DNA of 64,000 nt from positions 434,001-498,000 of the forward strand of contig NZ_SLVX01000001.1 of assembly GCF_004341885.1 (NCBI RefSeq), read 5' to 3'. Shown here piece by piece: positions 35,089-43,627 of this stretch (within the stretch, counting starts at the first letter, position 1; the number at the start of each line of letters is the position of its first letter). The notes under the pieces are model-generated. The model saw nothing but the letters and a program-made list of their open reading frames with translations, did not search any database and was not told the DNA's origin. This DNA is from Shinella granuli. Lineage in GTDB: Bacteria; Pseudomonadota; Alphaproteobacteria; Rhizobiales; Rhizobiaceae. The translations under genes were made by a program, and so were the position numbers.

Positions 35089-35416
35089 GGAGAAGGTGAA
35101 GGCTTCTGTTGCCAGGTGCCTTCGGACCCCGCCTGCCGGTGCGACCCGTCAGGACTTTGAGTGAAGTGTCACACCGCCATTAGGCAGCGAGACGAGCTTC
35201 CGCATAGTTGTCGTTTGCAACTACAAGTTTAGCCCGATAACGGTGGTACAATGCCGAGCAAAAAGTCGATCTTTACGCCCTTGTCGATCCTATTTCGCCC
35301 CCATCAAAAGCCGGTCCGCTTCAAGACCGGTTTTTGGTGGAGGCGCCGGGTACCGCCCCCGGGTCCAATGGGTTTATTACACCGCCCGTTTATTGCCATA
35401 GCTGCCGAGGCAGCAC
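35089..35416 (-). ncRNA. ssrA: Circularly permuted two-piece tmRNA (ssrA)
   Basis: On the minus strand the acceptor RNA comes first and ends in CCA at 35335-35337. A loop of about 32 nt with a CCGGTC/GACCGG hairpin follows, then the coding RNA from 35302. The acceptor stem is GGGGGCG (35302-35296) paired with CGCCTCC (35339-35345), with a G-U pair at the third position, the alanine identity mark. The tag frame (35218-35180) reads ANDNYAEARLAA then TAA. Ends are estimated from the sizes of the two pieces I recall for Sinorhizobium: the 5' end near 35416 and the 3' end near 35089. tmRNA rescues stalled ribosomes, and SspB handles the products. Confidence 0.93.
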
Positions 35417-35420
35417 CCTT

Positions 35421-35449
35421 CATATAGGCGCTCTCTGCTCCCAAGAAAA
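35421..35449 (-). promoter_or_regulatory. Possible ssrA promoter
   Basis: On the minus strand a TATATG at 35426-35421 could be the -10 element, 5 bp before the estimated tmRNA start. The -35 region is weak (TTTTCT at 35449-35444, spacing 17). I cannot exclude a promoter further up, inside the end of the EAL gene. Confidence 0.4.
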
Positions 35450-35485
35450 GGGCTTTGTGACAGGGATTTGGCAAAGTTTTCAGGT

Positions 35486-36817
35486 TCAGGCGGTTTCGGC
35501 GAGCGGCGGCGGGGTTTCCGCGGCCCATTGCGTCTGGAAGTCGGCCAGCGGCACGGGGCGGCCGAAATAGAAACCCTGGAAGGCCATGCCGCCGAAGGAT
35601 TGCAGGAGCAGGAACTGTTCCTTCGTCTCGATGCCTTCGGCGACGACGGCAAGGTCGAGCGTGCGGGCGATGTCGAAGATGCTCTTCAGGAGCAGGCGGT
35701 TGCGCTTGCTCTCCGGCGCATCCTTGACGAAGGAGCGGTCGATCTTGATCTCCTGGATCGGCAGGCGGCGCAGGTGGCTGAGCGAGGAATAGCCGGTGCC
35801 GAAATCGTCGAGCGAGAGGGTGAGGCCGGCCGCACGCAGCACGCCCATCTTTTCCGCGATGGCGTCGACATCGTTCGCCATCATGCTTTCGGTCAGTTCC
35901 AGCTTGAGGCGTGCGGGGTCGATGTCCTGCGCGCGGATCCGGGCGAGCACGGCGTCGGCGAAATCGGCTTTCATGAACTGGTCGGCGCTGACATTGACCG
36001 CGAGCCTCAGGTGGCGCGTTCCGTCATCCTGCTGCCAGAAGGACAGCGTCTTGAGCGCCTCGTTCAGCACCCAGTCGCCGATGGCGGGCATCAGGCCGGC
36101 CTGCTCGGCGATGGGGATGAAGTCGCCGGGCGAGACGAAGCTGCCGTCCGGCCGCCGCCAGCGCAGCAGCGCCTCCGCACCGGTGACCGCGCCCGCCTGG
36201 TCCACCTGCGGCTGGTAGAAGAGTTCGAACTCGCGGTTCTTCAGCGCGGCGGCGATGTCGCGCTCCCGGCCGAGATTGCGGGCGAATTCCTGCCGCATCA
36301 TGTAGAGGCAGCCGCACAGCATGGCGACCGCGATCGTCACGTTGACCCATGCGCCGACGAAGCGGAAATCATCGGAGATCGGCCGGGCGAAGGGCAGGGC
36401 GAGCTGCGTGCTGGCGAAGACGACGAAGGCGGCGAGCGAGAGCGCGACGATGGCCATCTGCCGGCGCGAGGGGCGTTGCTGGTAGTTGATGTAGCCGATC
36501 ATCGCCAGCACGAGCAGGAAGAGATGCGAGACCCGCGGGGCGACATCGTTCGGGACATCGAACAGCAGGCAGAAGGCGGCGATGATGACGAGGAAGGCGA
36601 CCTGGGAGAAGAGGATGGCGGCGGTCAGCTGGCGGCGGCGGACGAGCACGAAGCTCGCGACGGCGACGGTGACCAGCGCGATATCCATGGCGACCATCGA
36701 CCATTCCTGCATCGCCGCGAAGACGACGCCCCAGCCGGCCGTCAGCACGCCCGCGGCGAGCGAGGCCGTGGCATAGACGAGCCGGAAGCGATCGGAATAG
36801 TCGTCAGTGTGTCTCAC
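35486..36817 (-). CDS. Membrane EAL-domain cyclic-di-GMP phosphodiesterase
   Basis: A 443-residue protein. The first 175 residues carry about six membrane segments (for example MVAMDIALVTVAVASFVLV and HLFLLVLAMIGYINY). An EAL domain follows at about 190-435 without a GGDEF domain: GAEALLRW (EAL at 215-217), LELTESMM, LDDFGTGYSSLSHLR, IKIDRSFV, VAEGIET and FQGFYFGRP. The catalytic Glu and metal-binding residues are present, so an active phosphodiesterase that lowers c-di-GMP is likely. The membrane region may sense a signal. The gene ends about 70 bp before the tmRNA start on the same strand. Confidence 0.92.
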   Translation of the reverse strand: MRHTDDYSDRFRLVYATASLAAGVLTAGWGVVFAAMQEWSMVAMDIALVTVAVASFVLVRRRQLTAAILFSQVAFLVIIAAFCLLFDVPNDVAPRVSHLFLLVLAMIGYINYQQRPSRRQMAIVALSLAAFVVFASTQLALPFARPISDDFRFVGAWVNVTIAVAMLCGCLYMMRQEFARNLGRERDIAAALKNREFELFYQPQVDQAGAVTGAEALLRWRRPDGSFVSPGDFIPIAEQAGLMPAIGDWVLNEALKTLSFWQQDDGTRHLRLAVNVSADQFMKADFADAVLARIRAQDIDPARLKLELTESMMANDVDAIAEKMGVLRAAGLTLSLDDFGTGYSSLSHLRRLPIQEIKIDRSFVKDAPESKRNRLLLKSIFDIARTLDLAVVAEGIETKEQFLLLQSFGGMAFQGFYFGRPVPLADFQTQWAAETPPPLAETA

Positions 36818-37057
36818 ATGCGGGGGTGCTCGCTGCGGATTGGTCCATCGGGCTTTTGGCCGGATAGCTGTAACGGAAATTCCTTCAGAAAGTGCAAAAA
36901 TGTTGCCCGTTGTAACCCAGGCGGGCGGAGCTTGCGCAAGCCGGCGGCTTCCGGTCGTGCTTTATTAGCGCTTGACTTGCCGAGGCCGCATGAAAAACAT
37001 GGCGGCGCGGCAGGTCCGTCATGAGGGCGGCGGCCGGGCAATCGGAGAGGGGATACC

Positions 37058-37369
37058 ATGACCGACTATCTCGCAGACGTCCGCAAGTATGACAGCGGTG
37101 CGGACGAGGCCATCGTCAAAAAGATCGTGAGCCATCTCGGCATCGCGCTGCGCAACCGCGACTCCTCGCTCGTCTCCTGCTCGGATCCGGAAGAGCTGAA
37201 CCGCGTCAAGGAAAAGTGGTGCGCCAAGAAGTTCGGCATCACGGGCGAGGCAGCCGACAAGGCGGTGGAGGCCGTCTGCAAGACCATGGCCGACGACCGC
37301 ACGAAATCGCGCGTCACCTTCTACTATCTCACGGCCAAGGAGCTCGGCACGCTCGGCGCGCTCGCCTGA
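37058..37369 (+). CDS. DUF2853 family protein
   Basis: A 103-residue soluble protein. The DYLADVRKYDSGADEAIVKKIVSHLGIAL start and CSDPEELNRVKEKWCAKKFG segment are the DUF2853 pattern. No function is known; the two conserved cysteines and the all-helical pattern suggest a small stress or structural protein. A candidate promoter TTGACT lies at 36972-36977 with a weak AAACAT 17 bp later, and GGAGAGGGG precedes the ATG. It is followed by thyA, but the 87 bp gap could hold another promoter. Confidence 0.88.
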   Translation: MTDYLADVRKYDSGADEAIVKKIVSHLGIALRNRDSSLVSCSDPEELNRVKEKWCAKKFGITGEAADKAVEAVCKTMADDRTKSRVTFYYLTAKELGTLGALA

Positions 37370-37456
37370 GGAAAACCGGGACAACCCGATTTCACGCTTT
37401 GGCCGCCGCCGTTCCCGCTCTAGTATCTTACGCTGGACAACGAATCGGCGGCGACC

Positions 37457-38251
37457 ATGCAGCAATATCTCGACCTTCTCGCCCATGTGATGGAAAACGG
37501 CACCGACCGCGGCGACCGGACCGGCACGGGCACGCGCGGCGTCTTCGGTTACCAGATGCGCTTCGACCTTTCGGAAGGCTTTCCGGTTCTGACCACCAAG
37601 AAGCTGCACCTTCGCTCGATCATCCATGAACTCCTGTGGTTCCTGAAGGGCGACACCAACATCGCCTATCTCCACGAGAACGGCGTGACCATCTGGGACG
37701 AATGGGCCGATGCCGAGGGCGAACTCGGCCCGGTCTACGGCTACCAGTGGCGCTCCTGGCCGACCCATGACGGGCGCCATCTCGACCAGATCGTCGCCGT
37801 CCTCGACAGCATCAGGCGCAATCCGAACTCGCGCCGCCATATCGTCTCGGCCTGGAACCCGGCGCTGGTCGACGAGATGGCGCTGCCGCCCTGCCATTGC
37901 CTGTTCCAGTTCTACGTGGCGGACGGAAAGCTCTCCTGCCAGCTCTACCAGCGTTCCGCCGACATCTTCCTCGGCGTGCCCTTCAATATCGCCTCCTATG
38001 CGCTGCTGACCATGATGGTGGCGCAGGCGACCGGCCTGCAGCCGGGTGATTTCGTGCACACGCTCGGCGACGCGCATATCTATTCCAACCATTTCGAGCA
38101 GGTGCGCACCCAGTTGACGCGCCGCCCGAAACCCTTGCCCTTCATGAAGCTCAACCCCGATGTGAAGGACCTTTTCTCCTTCAAGTTCGAGGACTTCACC
38201 CTGATCGGCTACGAAGCCGATTCAACCATCAAGGCGCCCATCGCCGTCTGA
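37457..38251 (+). CDS. thyA: Thymidylate synthase
   Basis: A 264-residue enzyme of full length. It converts dUMP to dTMP using methylene-tetrahydrofolate, giving dihydrofolate. Landmarks are [12 protein letters not shown] (phosphate loop, about 20-31), the catalytic Cys146 in [29 protein letters not shown] and [10 protein letters not shown]. It starts the usual thyA-folA pair: the next gene reduces the dihydrofolate product and begins 15 bp later. Confidence 0.97.
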   Translation: MQQYLDLLAHVMENGTDRGDRTGTGTRGVFGYQMRFDLSEGFPVLTTKKLHLRSIIHELLWFLKGDTNIAYLHENGVTIWDEWADAEGELGPVYGYQWRSWPTHDGRHLDQIVAVLDSIRRNPNSRRHIVSAWNPALVDEMALPPCHCLFQFYVADGKLSCQLYQRSADIFLGVPFNIASYALLTMMVAQATGLQPGDFVHTLGDAHIYSNHFEQVRTQLTRRPKPLPFMKLNPDVKDLFSFKFEDFTLIGYEADSTIKAPIAV

Positions 38252-38266
38252 TTTTCGGGTATCCGC

Positions 38267-38788
38267 ATGACTGAAGCCAAGATCGTCCTCGTCGTGGCCG
38301 TCGCCCGGAACGGCGTCATCGGCCGCGACGGCGACCTGCCGTGGCGCCTGCCGTCGGACCTCAAGCGCTTCAAGCAACTGACGCTCGGCAAGCCGGTGCT
38401 GATGGGGCGGAAGACCTGGGATTCGATCGGCAAGCCGCTGCCCGGCCGGCCGAACATCGTCATGACCCGCGACACGACGTTTTGCGCGCACGGTGCCGCG
38501 GTCGTCTCCTCGCTCGACGAGGGACTGGATGCCGCCCGCCGCGAGGCGGAAAAACTCGGGGTCGACGAGGTCTGCGTCATCGGCGGCGGGCAGATCTATG
38601 CCCAGGCCTTCGACCGGGCGGATATCCTGCACGTCACCCGTGTGGAGGCGGACGTGGAGGGCGATACGCGCTTTCCCGACATCGATCCGGCCATCTTCGA
38701 GAAGGTGGCGGAAGAGCCCATTCCGCAGGGCGAGAAGGACAGCCACGCCATGCATTTCGTCACCTGGCGCCGAAAAGCGGCCGCATAG
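38267..38788 (+). CDS. folA: Dihydrofolate reductase
   Basis: A 173-residue NADPH-dependent reductase that regenerates tetrahydrofolate. The N-terminus has the substrate region GVIGRDGDLPWRLPSDLKRFKQLT with the catalytic Asp in the LPSDLK helix, then MGRKTWDSIG (NADPH binding), PGRPNIVMTR and VIGGGQIYAQAF. It forms an operon with thyA (15 bp gap). The start at 38267 keeps the conserved KIVLVVAVARNGVIG N-terminus intact. Confidence 0.96.
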   Translation: MTEAKIVLVVAVARNGVIGRDGDLPWRLPSDLKRFKQLTLGKPVLMGRKTWDSIGKPLPGRPNIVMTRDTTFCAHGAAVVSSLDEGLDAARREAEKLGVDEVCVIGGGQIYAQAFDRADILHVTRVEADVEGDTRFPDIDPAIFEKVAEEPIPQGEKDSHAMHFVTWRRKAAA

Positions 38789-38841
38789 GCCCCGATCACG
38801 AACTATTTTGCCGCACAAGCCCGCAAGCACACGCGGATTTG

Positions 38842-38870
38842 TTGAAAGGTGCCGGAGGGATACCTATAAC
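38842..38870 (+). promoter_or_regulatory. Sigma-70-like promoter for hflK-hflC
   Basis: TTGAAA (38842-38847) and TATAAC (38865-38870) are 17 bp apart and 74 bp upstream of the hflK start. Both hexamers are close to consensus. No alternative sigma pattern was evident. Confidence 0.7.
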
Positions 38871-38943
38871 GGGTTCACCTCGCGTTGCGCGGTGAAACAC
38901 TCCGCGAAATGCGGCACGTAGGGATAAAAAGAAAGAGGTATTG

Positions 38944-40065
38944 ATGCCCTGGAGCAATCAGAACGGCGGCGGCGGCCCTTGGGGCGGCGGCGGCGGAAAC
39001 AATCAGGGGCCATGGGGGCAGGGACCGAACCGCCCCCGCGGCGGCGGCGGCAATGGCGGGCCGCCCGACCTTGAGGACATCATCCGGCGCGGCCAGGACC
39101 AGCTGAAGAACGTCATGCCTGGCGGCATCAACGGCGGCGTCGTGGTCATCGCGCTGCTTCTCGTCGGCGTCTTCTGGCTGATGAACTCCATCTACACCGT
39201 CCAGCCGGACGAGCGCGGCGTCGAGCTGCGCTTCGGCAAGCCGAAGCAGGAAGTCTCCATGCCCGGCCTGCATTTCCACCTCTGGCCGCTGGAAACCGTC
39301 GAACTCGTGAAGATCACCGAGCAGCAGCAGAATATCGGCCGCCGCACGGCCGCTTCCAGTTCCGACAGCTCCGGCCTGATGCTGACGGGCGACCAGAACA
39401 TCGTCAACGTGCAGTTCTCGGTGCTCTACTCGGTCACGGATCCGCAGGCCTACCTCTTCAACCTCGAATATCCTGCCGAGACGCTGCAGCAGGTTGCCGA
39501 AAGCGCCATGCGCGAGGTCGTCGGCCGCCGTCCCGCCCAGGACATCTTCCGCGACAACCGTCAGGCGATCGCGGAAGGCGTGAAGACGACGATCCAGGCG
39601 ACCATGGACGCCTATGGCTCCGGCATCTCGATCAACACCGTCGCGATCGAGGACGCGGCCCCGCCGCGCGAAGTCGCCGATGCGTTCGACGAGGTGCAGC
39701 GCGCCGAGCAGGACGAGGACCGTTTCCTCGAAGAAGCCAACCAGTATGCCAACCAGAAGCTCGGTCTTGCCCGCGGTCAGGCCGCGCAGGTCCGCGAAGA
39801 GGCGGCCGCCTACAAGGACCGTGTCGTCAAGGAAGCCGAAGGTGAAGCAGCCCGCTTCCTGTCGATCTACGAACAGTACAAGGTCGCTCCCGACGTCACC
39901 CGCAAGCGTCTCTTCCTCGAAACGATGGAAGGCGTGATGAAGAACTCCAAGAAGGTCATCATCGACGAGAAGCAGGGCGGACAGGGTGTCGTTCCCTTCC
40001 TGCCGCTGCACGAACTGGGCCGTGACGCGACCCAGCAGCAGCAGAGCGTAGGAGGCACGCAGTAA
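38944..40065 (+). CDS. hflK: FtsH protease regulator HflK
   Basis: A 373-residue membrane protein of the SPFH/prohibitin family. A Gly/Asn/Pro-rich N-terminus (GGGGPWGGGGGNNQGPWGQ) is followed by a single membrane segment at about 60-80 (GGVVVIALLLVGVFWLMNSIYTV) and the SPFH domain (QPDERGVELRFGKPKQEV). A charged coiled coil rich in Glu/Ala/Arg follows. With HflC it forms a periplasm-facing complex that controls FtsH proteolysis. GAGG is 5 bp before the ATG; a TTG directly before it would add one residue. Its stop overlaps hflC in TAATG. Confidence 0.96.
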   Translation: MPWSNQNGGGGPWGGGGGNNQGPWGQGPNRPRGGGGNGGPPDLEDIIRRGQDQLKNVMPGGINGGVVVIALLLVGVFWLMNSIYTVQPDERGVELRFGKPKQEVSMPGLHFHLWPLETVELVKITEQQQNIGRRTAASSSDSSGLMLTGDQNIVNVQFSVLYSVTDPQAYLFNLEYPAETLQQVAESAMREVVGRRPAQDIFRDNRQAIAEGVKTTIQATMDAYGSGISINTVAIEDAAPPREVADAFDEVQRAEQDEDRFLEEANQYANQKLGLARGQAAQVREEAAAYKDRVVKEAEGEAARFLSIYEQYKVAPDVTRKRLFLETMEGVMKNSKKVIIDEKQGGQGVVPFLPLHELGRDATQQQQSVGGTQ

Positions 40066-41009
40066 TGGGCAACCGGATACCGACCATTCTGATCGCCGTC
40101 GGCGTTCTTCTCTTCATCGCCTATTCCTCGGTGTTCGTCGTCAACGAGCGCCAGCAGGCGATCGTCATCCGCTTCGGCCAGATCCAGGACGTCAAGTCCG
40201 AGCCGGGCCTCTACTTCAAGCTGCCCTTCGGCTTCATGGATGCCGACAGCGTGCAGTACATCCAGGACCAGGCGCTGCGCTTCGATCTCGACGACATCCG
40301 CGTCCAGGTCTCGGGCGGCAAGTTCTACGAGGTCGATGCCTTCGTGGTCTACAAGATCACGGATGCCCGCCGCTTCCGCGAAGCCGTCTCGGGCGACCGG
40401 GAATCGGCCGAAGCGCGCCTGCGCACCCGTCTCGATGCGGCTCTGCGCCGCGTCTACGGTCTGCGCGGCTTCGAATCCGCCCTGTCCGAAGAGCGTGCGT
40501 CGATGATGCGCGAAGTGCGCGGCGAGCTGACGAACGACGCCTCGAACCTCGGTCTCACGATCTCCGACGTGCGTATCCGCCGGACGGATCTCACGCAGGA
40601 AGTCTCGCAACAGACCTTCGAGCGCATGAAGGCCGAGCGTCTTGCCGAAGCCGAACTCATCCGCGCGCGCGGCAACGAGGCCGGTCAGCGCCGCCGCGCC
40701 ATCGCCGATCGCCAGGTCGTCGAGTTCCTCGCGGCCGCACAGCGCGATTCGGAAATCCTCAGAGGTGAGGGCGAAGGCGAGCGCAACCGCGTCTTCGGCG
40801 AAGCCTTCTCGCAGGATCCGGCCTTCTTCGACTTCTACCGGTCGATGAGCGCCTACCGGACCTCGATGACCGCGTCCGACACCACGCTGGTGCTGTCGCC
40901 GCAGTCGGAGTTCTTCCGCTACTTCGAGGACGCCGCCGGCACGACGCCTGCAACCTCGGGCGCGGCAGCGGGCACCGGCACGACGACGACGCCGTCGACC
41001 GCAGACTGA
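40065..41009 (+). CDS. hflC: FtsH protease regulator HflC
   Basis: A 314-residue SPFH-domain partner of HflK. The N-terminal membrane segment is IPTILIAVGVLLFIAYSSVFVVN, then ERQQAIVIRFGQIQDV and a typical SPFH core. The second half is a long coiled coil (RTDLTQEVSQQTFERMKAERLAEAELIRARGNEAGQRRR). It ends in a Thr/Ala-rich tail. The overlap with hflK (TAATG) implies coupled translation and equal amounts of the two. The DUF2065 gene follows by 7 bp. Confidence 0.96.
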   Translation: MGNRIPTILIAVGVLLFIAYSSVFVVNERQQAIVIRFGQIQDVKSEPGLYFKLPFGFMDADSVQYIQDQALRFDLDDIRVQVSGGKFYEVDAFVVYKITDARRFREAVSGDRESAEARLRTRLDAALRRVYGLRGFESALSEERASMMREVRGELTNDASNLGLTISDVRIRRTDLTQEVSQQTFERMKAERLAEAELIRARGNEAGQRRRAIADRQVVEFLAAAQRDSEILRGEGEGERNRVFGEAFSQDPAFFDFYRSMSAYRTSMTASDTTLVLSPQSEFFRYFEDAAGTTPATSGAAAGTGTTTTPSTAD

Positions 41010-41016
41010 GAACGCC

Positions 41017-41205
41017 ATGTCCGATTTCCTGACGGGGATCGCGTTCTTCCTGATCATCGAGGGGCTGGTGTACGCACTGGCCCCTTCGATTTTGAAGCGC
41101 ATGGCGGAAATGCTGCCGCAGATTCCGGAAAGCCAGCTGCGTGCCTCCGGGCTCGTTGCCGTGGCGCTCGGCGTTGCCATGGTGTGGTTCATCCGCGGCG
41201 CGTGA
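41017..41205 (+). CDS. DUF2065 small membrane protein
   Basis: A 62-residue protein with two membrane segments (DFLTGIAFFLIIEGLVYALAPSILK and LRASGLVAVALGVAMVWFI). DUF2065 genes are often next to hflC in proteobacteria, so it may belong to the HflKC-FtsH system; its activity is unknown. It starts 7 bp after the hflC stop, in the same operon. Confidence 0.9.
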   Translation: MSDFLTGIAFFLIIEGLVYALAPSILKRMAEMLPQIPESQLRASGLVAVALGVAMVWFIRGA

Positions 41206-41332
41206 ACGCGGCCCTTGCGGCTGCCCGCGAAGACGGGCAAGACTTCACATGATTTCAGCGCGGCGGACTGATTTTTGCCGTATCCGGGGCAAACACTCGC
41301 CGCGACAATCCAGACGAAAGAGGATGCCGACC

Positions 41333-42856
41333 ATGGCTTTGAAGATGAGGTCCAGCGTTGCCCATGCGGCACTCGCGCTCGCGGTGAGTTTTTCGCTGGT
41401 CGCGGGAGGACCGTTCGTCGTCCCGGCGGCGGCGCAGGTCCAGCCGAACGGCCCGGAATCGGTCGCCGACCTCGCCGAAAGCCTGCTCGACGCCGTGGTG
41501 AACATCTCCACCTCGCAGAACGTCAAGAGCGATGACAAGGCGCCCGTTCCGCAAGTGCCTGAAGGCTCGCCCTTCCAGGATTTCTTCGACGAGTTCTTCA
41601 AGGGCGAGGGCGGCGAAGGCGGCAACCAGGGCCAGACCGTCAATTCGCTCGGCTCCGGCTTCGTCATCGATCCCACGGGTTACATCGCCACCAACAACCA
41701 CGTCATCGAGGGCGCGGACGATATCGAGGTGAACTTCGCCAATGGCTCCAAGCTGAAGGCGAAGCTCGTCGGCACCGATCCGAAGACCGATCTTGCGCTC
41801 CTGAAGGTCGAGCCGAAGGCACCGCTGAAGGCAGTGCCCTTCGGCGATTCGCGCACCATGCGCATCGGCGACTGGGTGATGGCGATCGGCAACCCGTTCG
41901 GCCTCGGCGGCTCGGTGACGGTCGGCATCATCTCGGCGCGCGGGCGCAACATCAATGCCGGTCCCTACGACAACTTCATCCAGACGGACGCGGCCATCAA
42001 CCGCGGCAATTCCGGCGGCCCGCTGTTCAACATGAAGGGCGAGGTCATCGGCATCAACACGGCGATCATCTCGCCCTCCGGCGGGTCGATCGGCATCGGC
42101 TTCTCCGTGCCGACGGAGCTCGCGCAGAACATCTTCCTGCAATTGCGCGATTTCGGCGAGACGCGGCGCGGCTGGCTCGGCGTGCGCATCCAGCCGGTCA
42201 CCGACGACATCGCCGAAAGCATCGGCATGAGCGAGGCCAAGGGCGCGCTCGTCGCCGGCATCATCAAGGGTGGCCCGGTCGACAACGGCTCGATCATGAC
42301 CGGCGACGTCATCATCCGTTTCGACGGCAAGGATGTCGACGAGATGCGCGACCTGCCGCGCGTCGTCGCCGAAAGCCCGGTTGGCAAGGCCGTCGACGTC
42401 GTGCTGCTGCGCGACGGCAAGGAGATGACCATCAAGGTCACGCTCGGCCGCCTCGAGGACGGCGAGAAGCAGGCTGACGACGACGAGGTGACCGAGGGCG
42501 AGGACACGCCGGACGAGGGCACGACGCCCGAGACCGGCGAAGCCCAGCCCAGCAAGGTCGACAGGGTGCTCGGCATGGGCATCAGCGACCTCGGCGAGGA
42601 GGCGCGCAAGACCTTCGAGATCGTCGAAAGCGTCAAGGGCGTCGTCATCACCGAGGTGGCGCCCGATTCGGCCGCCGCCGAGCGCGGCATCGTGCCCGGC
42701 GACGTGATCGTCGAGATCGGCCAGGAGGCGGTGACGACGGCGGAGGAGGTCAAGAGCCGCATCGCCAAGCTGAAGTCGGAAGACCGCCGCAACGCGCTGA
42801 TGATGATCGCCAACCGCACGGGGGCGCTGCGCTACATCACCGTGCGCATCGATTAA
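41333..42856 (+). CDS. degP: Periplasmic serine protease/chaperone of the Do (DegP/HtrA) family
   Basis: A 507-residue protein. The start ATG at 41333 has AGAGG 9 bp upstream; ATG 41324 has it too close. A signal peptide ends at PAAAQ (about residue 35). The trypsin-like triad is His123 (ATNNHVIEG), Asp153 (KTDLALL) and Ser227 (GNSGGP). Two PDZ domains follow (WLGVRIQPVTDD and GVVITEVAPDS), separated by an acidic stretch (DDDEVTEGEDTPDEG). It degrades misfolded envelope proteins. It follows hflKC, fitting an envelope quality-control cluster. A terminator follows at 42905. Confidence 0.96.
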   Translation: MALKMRSSVAHAALALAVSFSLVAGGPFVVPAAAQVQPNGPESVADLAESLLDAVVNISTSQNVKSDDKAPVPQVPEGSPFQDFFDEFFKGEGGEGGNQGQTVNSLGSGFVIDPTGYIATNNHVIEGADDIEVNFANGSKLKAKLVGTDPKTDLALLKVEPKAPLKAVPFGDSRTMRIGDWVMAIGNPFGLGGSVTVGIISARGRNINAGPYDNFIQTDAAINRGNSGGPLFNMKGEVIGINTAIISPSGGSIGIGFSVPTELAQNIFLQLRDFGETRRGWLGVRIQPVTDDIAESIGMSEAKGALVAGIIKGGPVDNGSIMTGDVIIRFDGKDVDEMRDLPRVVAESPVGKAVDVVLLRDGKEMTIKVTLGRLEDGEKQADDDEVTEGEDTPDEGTTPETGEAQPSKVDRVLGMGISDLGEEARKTFEIVESVKGVVITEVAPDSAAAERGIVPGDVIVEIGQEAVTTAEEVKSRIAKLKSEDRRNALMMIANRTGALRYITVRID

Positions 42857-42904
42857 GGCGAGTCCCTTCAGGGGCTTGCGGGCGAAAGCTGCGAGATGGA
42901 ATCG

Positions 42905-42938
42905 GGCCGCTGGAGTATTGCTTCAGCGGCCTTTTTAT
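42905..42938 (+). terminator. Rho-independent terminator after degP
   Basis: An 11 bp stem, GGCCGCTGGAG / CTTCAGCGGCC, with a TATTG loop and a CTTTTTAT tail, starting 48 bp after the degP stop. Confidence 0.88.
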
Positions 42939-42958
42939 GGGACTGCATGAAAAACCCG

Positions 42959-43060
42959 TCATCCGCCTGCCGGCACCTTCCTCCCGTTGGGGGGAGATCG
43001 CCGGTGTCTCGTTTTCCTTCTCTCCGTCGGGAAGAAGGTCGCCGAAAGGGCCGGATGAGG
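42959..43060. repeat. Degenerate family A palindromic repeat
   Basis: It carries parts of the family A ends (CATCCGCCTGCCGGCACCTTC on the left and GGCCGGATGAGGGG on the right) and the inner arm GGGGGGAGAT, but the hairpins are broken. It sits between the degP terminator and the convergent acetyltransferase gene. Confidence 0.55.
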
Positions 43061-43069
43061 GGATTTCTC

Positions 43070-43627
43070 TCAGCGGCGCTGCCAGCCGGCGCGATCCAGC
43101 GCGTAGAGGACATGCGGGCGAAGGGTGGGGTCGTCGAGGCCTGGCATGTCGAAATTCCGCTCCGGGAAGGCGCGCATGCCGATGCGCTGCATGACAGCGA
43201 CGGAGCGCGTGTTGCCGGCGACGGCGAAGGAGACGATTTCGGCGAGGCCTTTCTCCTCGAAGCCGAAGGCGAGCAGCCGTTCGGCGGCCTCGGTGACGTA
43301 GCCCCGGCCCCAATGGCGCCGCGCCAGCCGCCAGCCGATCTCCACCGTGCCGGCCGGCAGGTGCGGTTCCAGCCGCTCCGTCGTGCGCGAGAGGCCGCAG
43401 AAGCCGAGGGCGACGCCGCTTTCCCGCTCGGCGAGCGCGTAGAAGCCGAGGCCGGTCTCGGCGATGATGCCGCGGATGCGCTCGAAGAGCTCGTCGGACT
43501 GGGCGCGCGTGCGCAGGAACGGGAAGAATTCCATCACCACGGGATCGGAATTGATCTCGTGGAAGAGGTCCCGGTCCTTTTCCTCCCAGTTCCGGAGCGT
43601 CAGGCGCCTGGTCGTGGCGATGGGCAT
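43070..43627 (-). CDS. GNAT-family N-acetyltransferase (RimJ/RimL-like)
   Basis: A 185-residue acetyltransferase. TRRLTLRNWEEKDRDLFHEINSDPVVMEFF opens the RimJ/RimL-type domain. The acetyl-CoA-binding motif is RRHWGRGYVTEAAERLLAFGF (about 110-130), followed by AVAGNTRSVAVMQRIGM. Substrate is unknown; relatives modify ribosomal proteins or small molecules. Its ATG overlaps the serB stop by 1 bp (TGATG), so it is translated with serB from one transcript. Confidence 0.9.
   Translation of the reverse strand: MPIATTRRLTLRNWEEKDRDLFHEINSDPVVMEFFPFLRTRAQSDELFERIRGIIAETGLGFYALAERESGVALGFCGLSRTTERLEPHLPAGTVEIGWRLARRHWGRGYVTEAAERLLAFGFEEKGLAEIVSFAVAGNTRSVAVMQRIGMRAFPERNFDMPGLDDPTLRPHVLYALDRAGWQRR

Noticed and set aside
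41206-41332. A terminator between the DUF2065 gene and degP (TGCCCG/CGGGCA hairpin)
   Set aside because: The stem is only 6 bp and has no T-run. It is more likely part of the degP upstream region.
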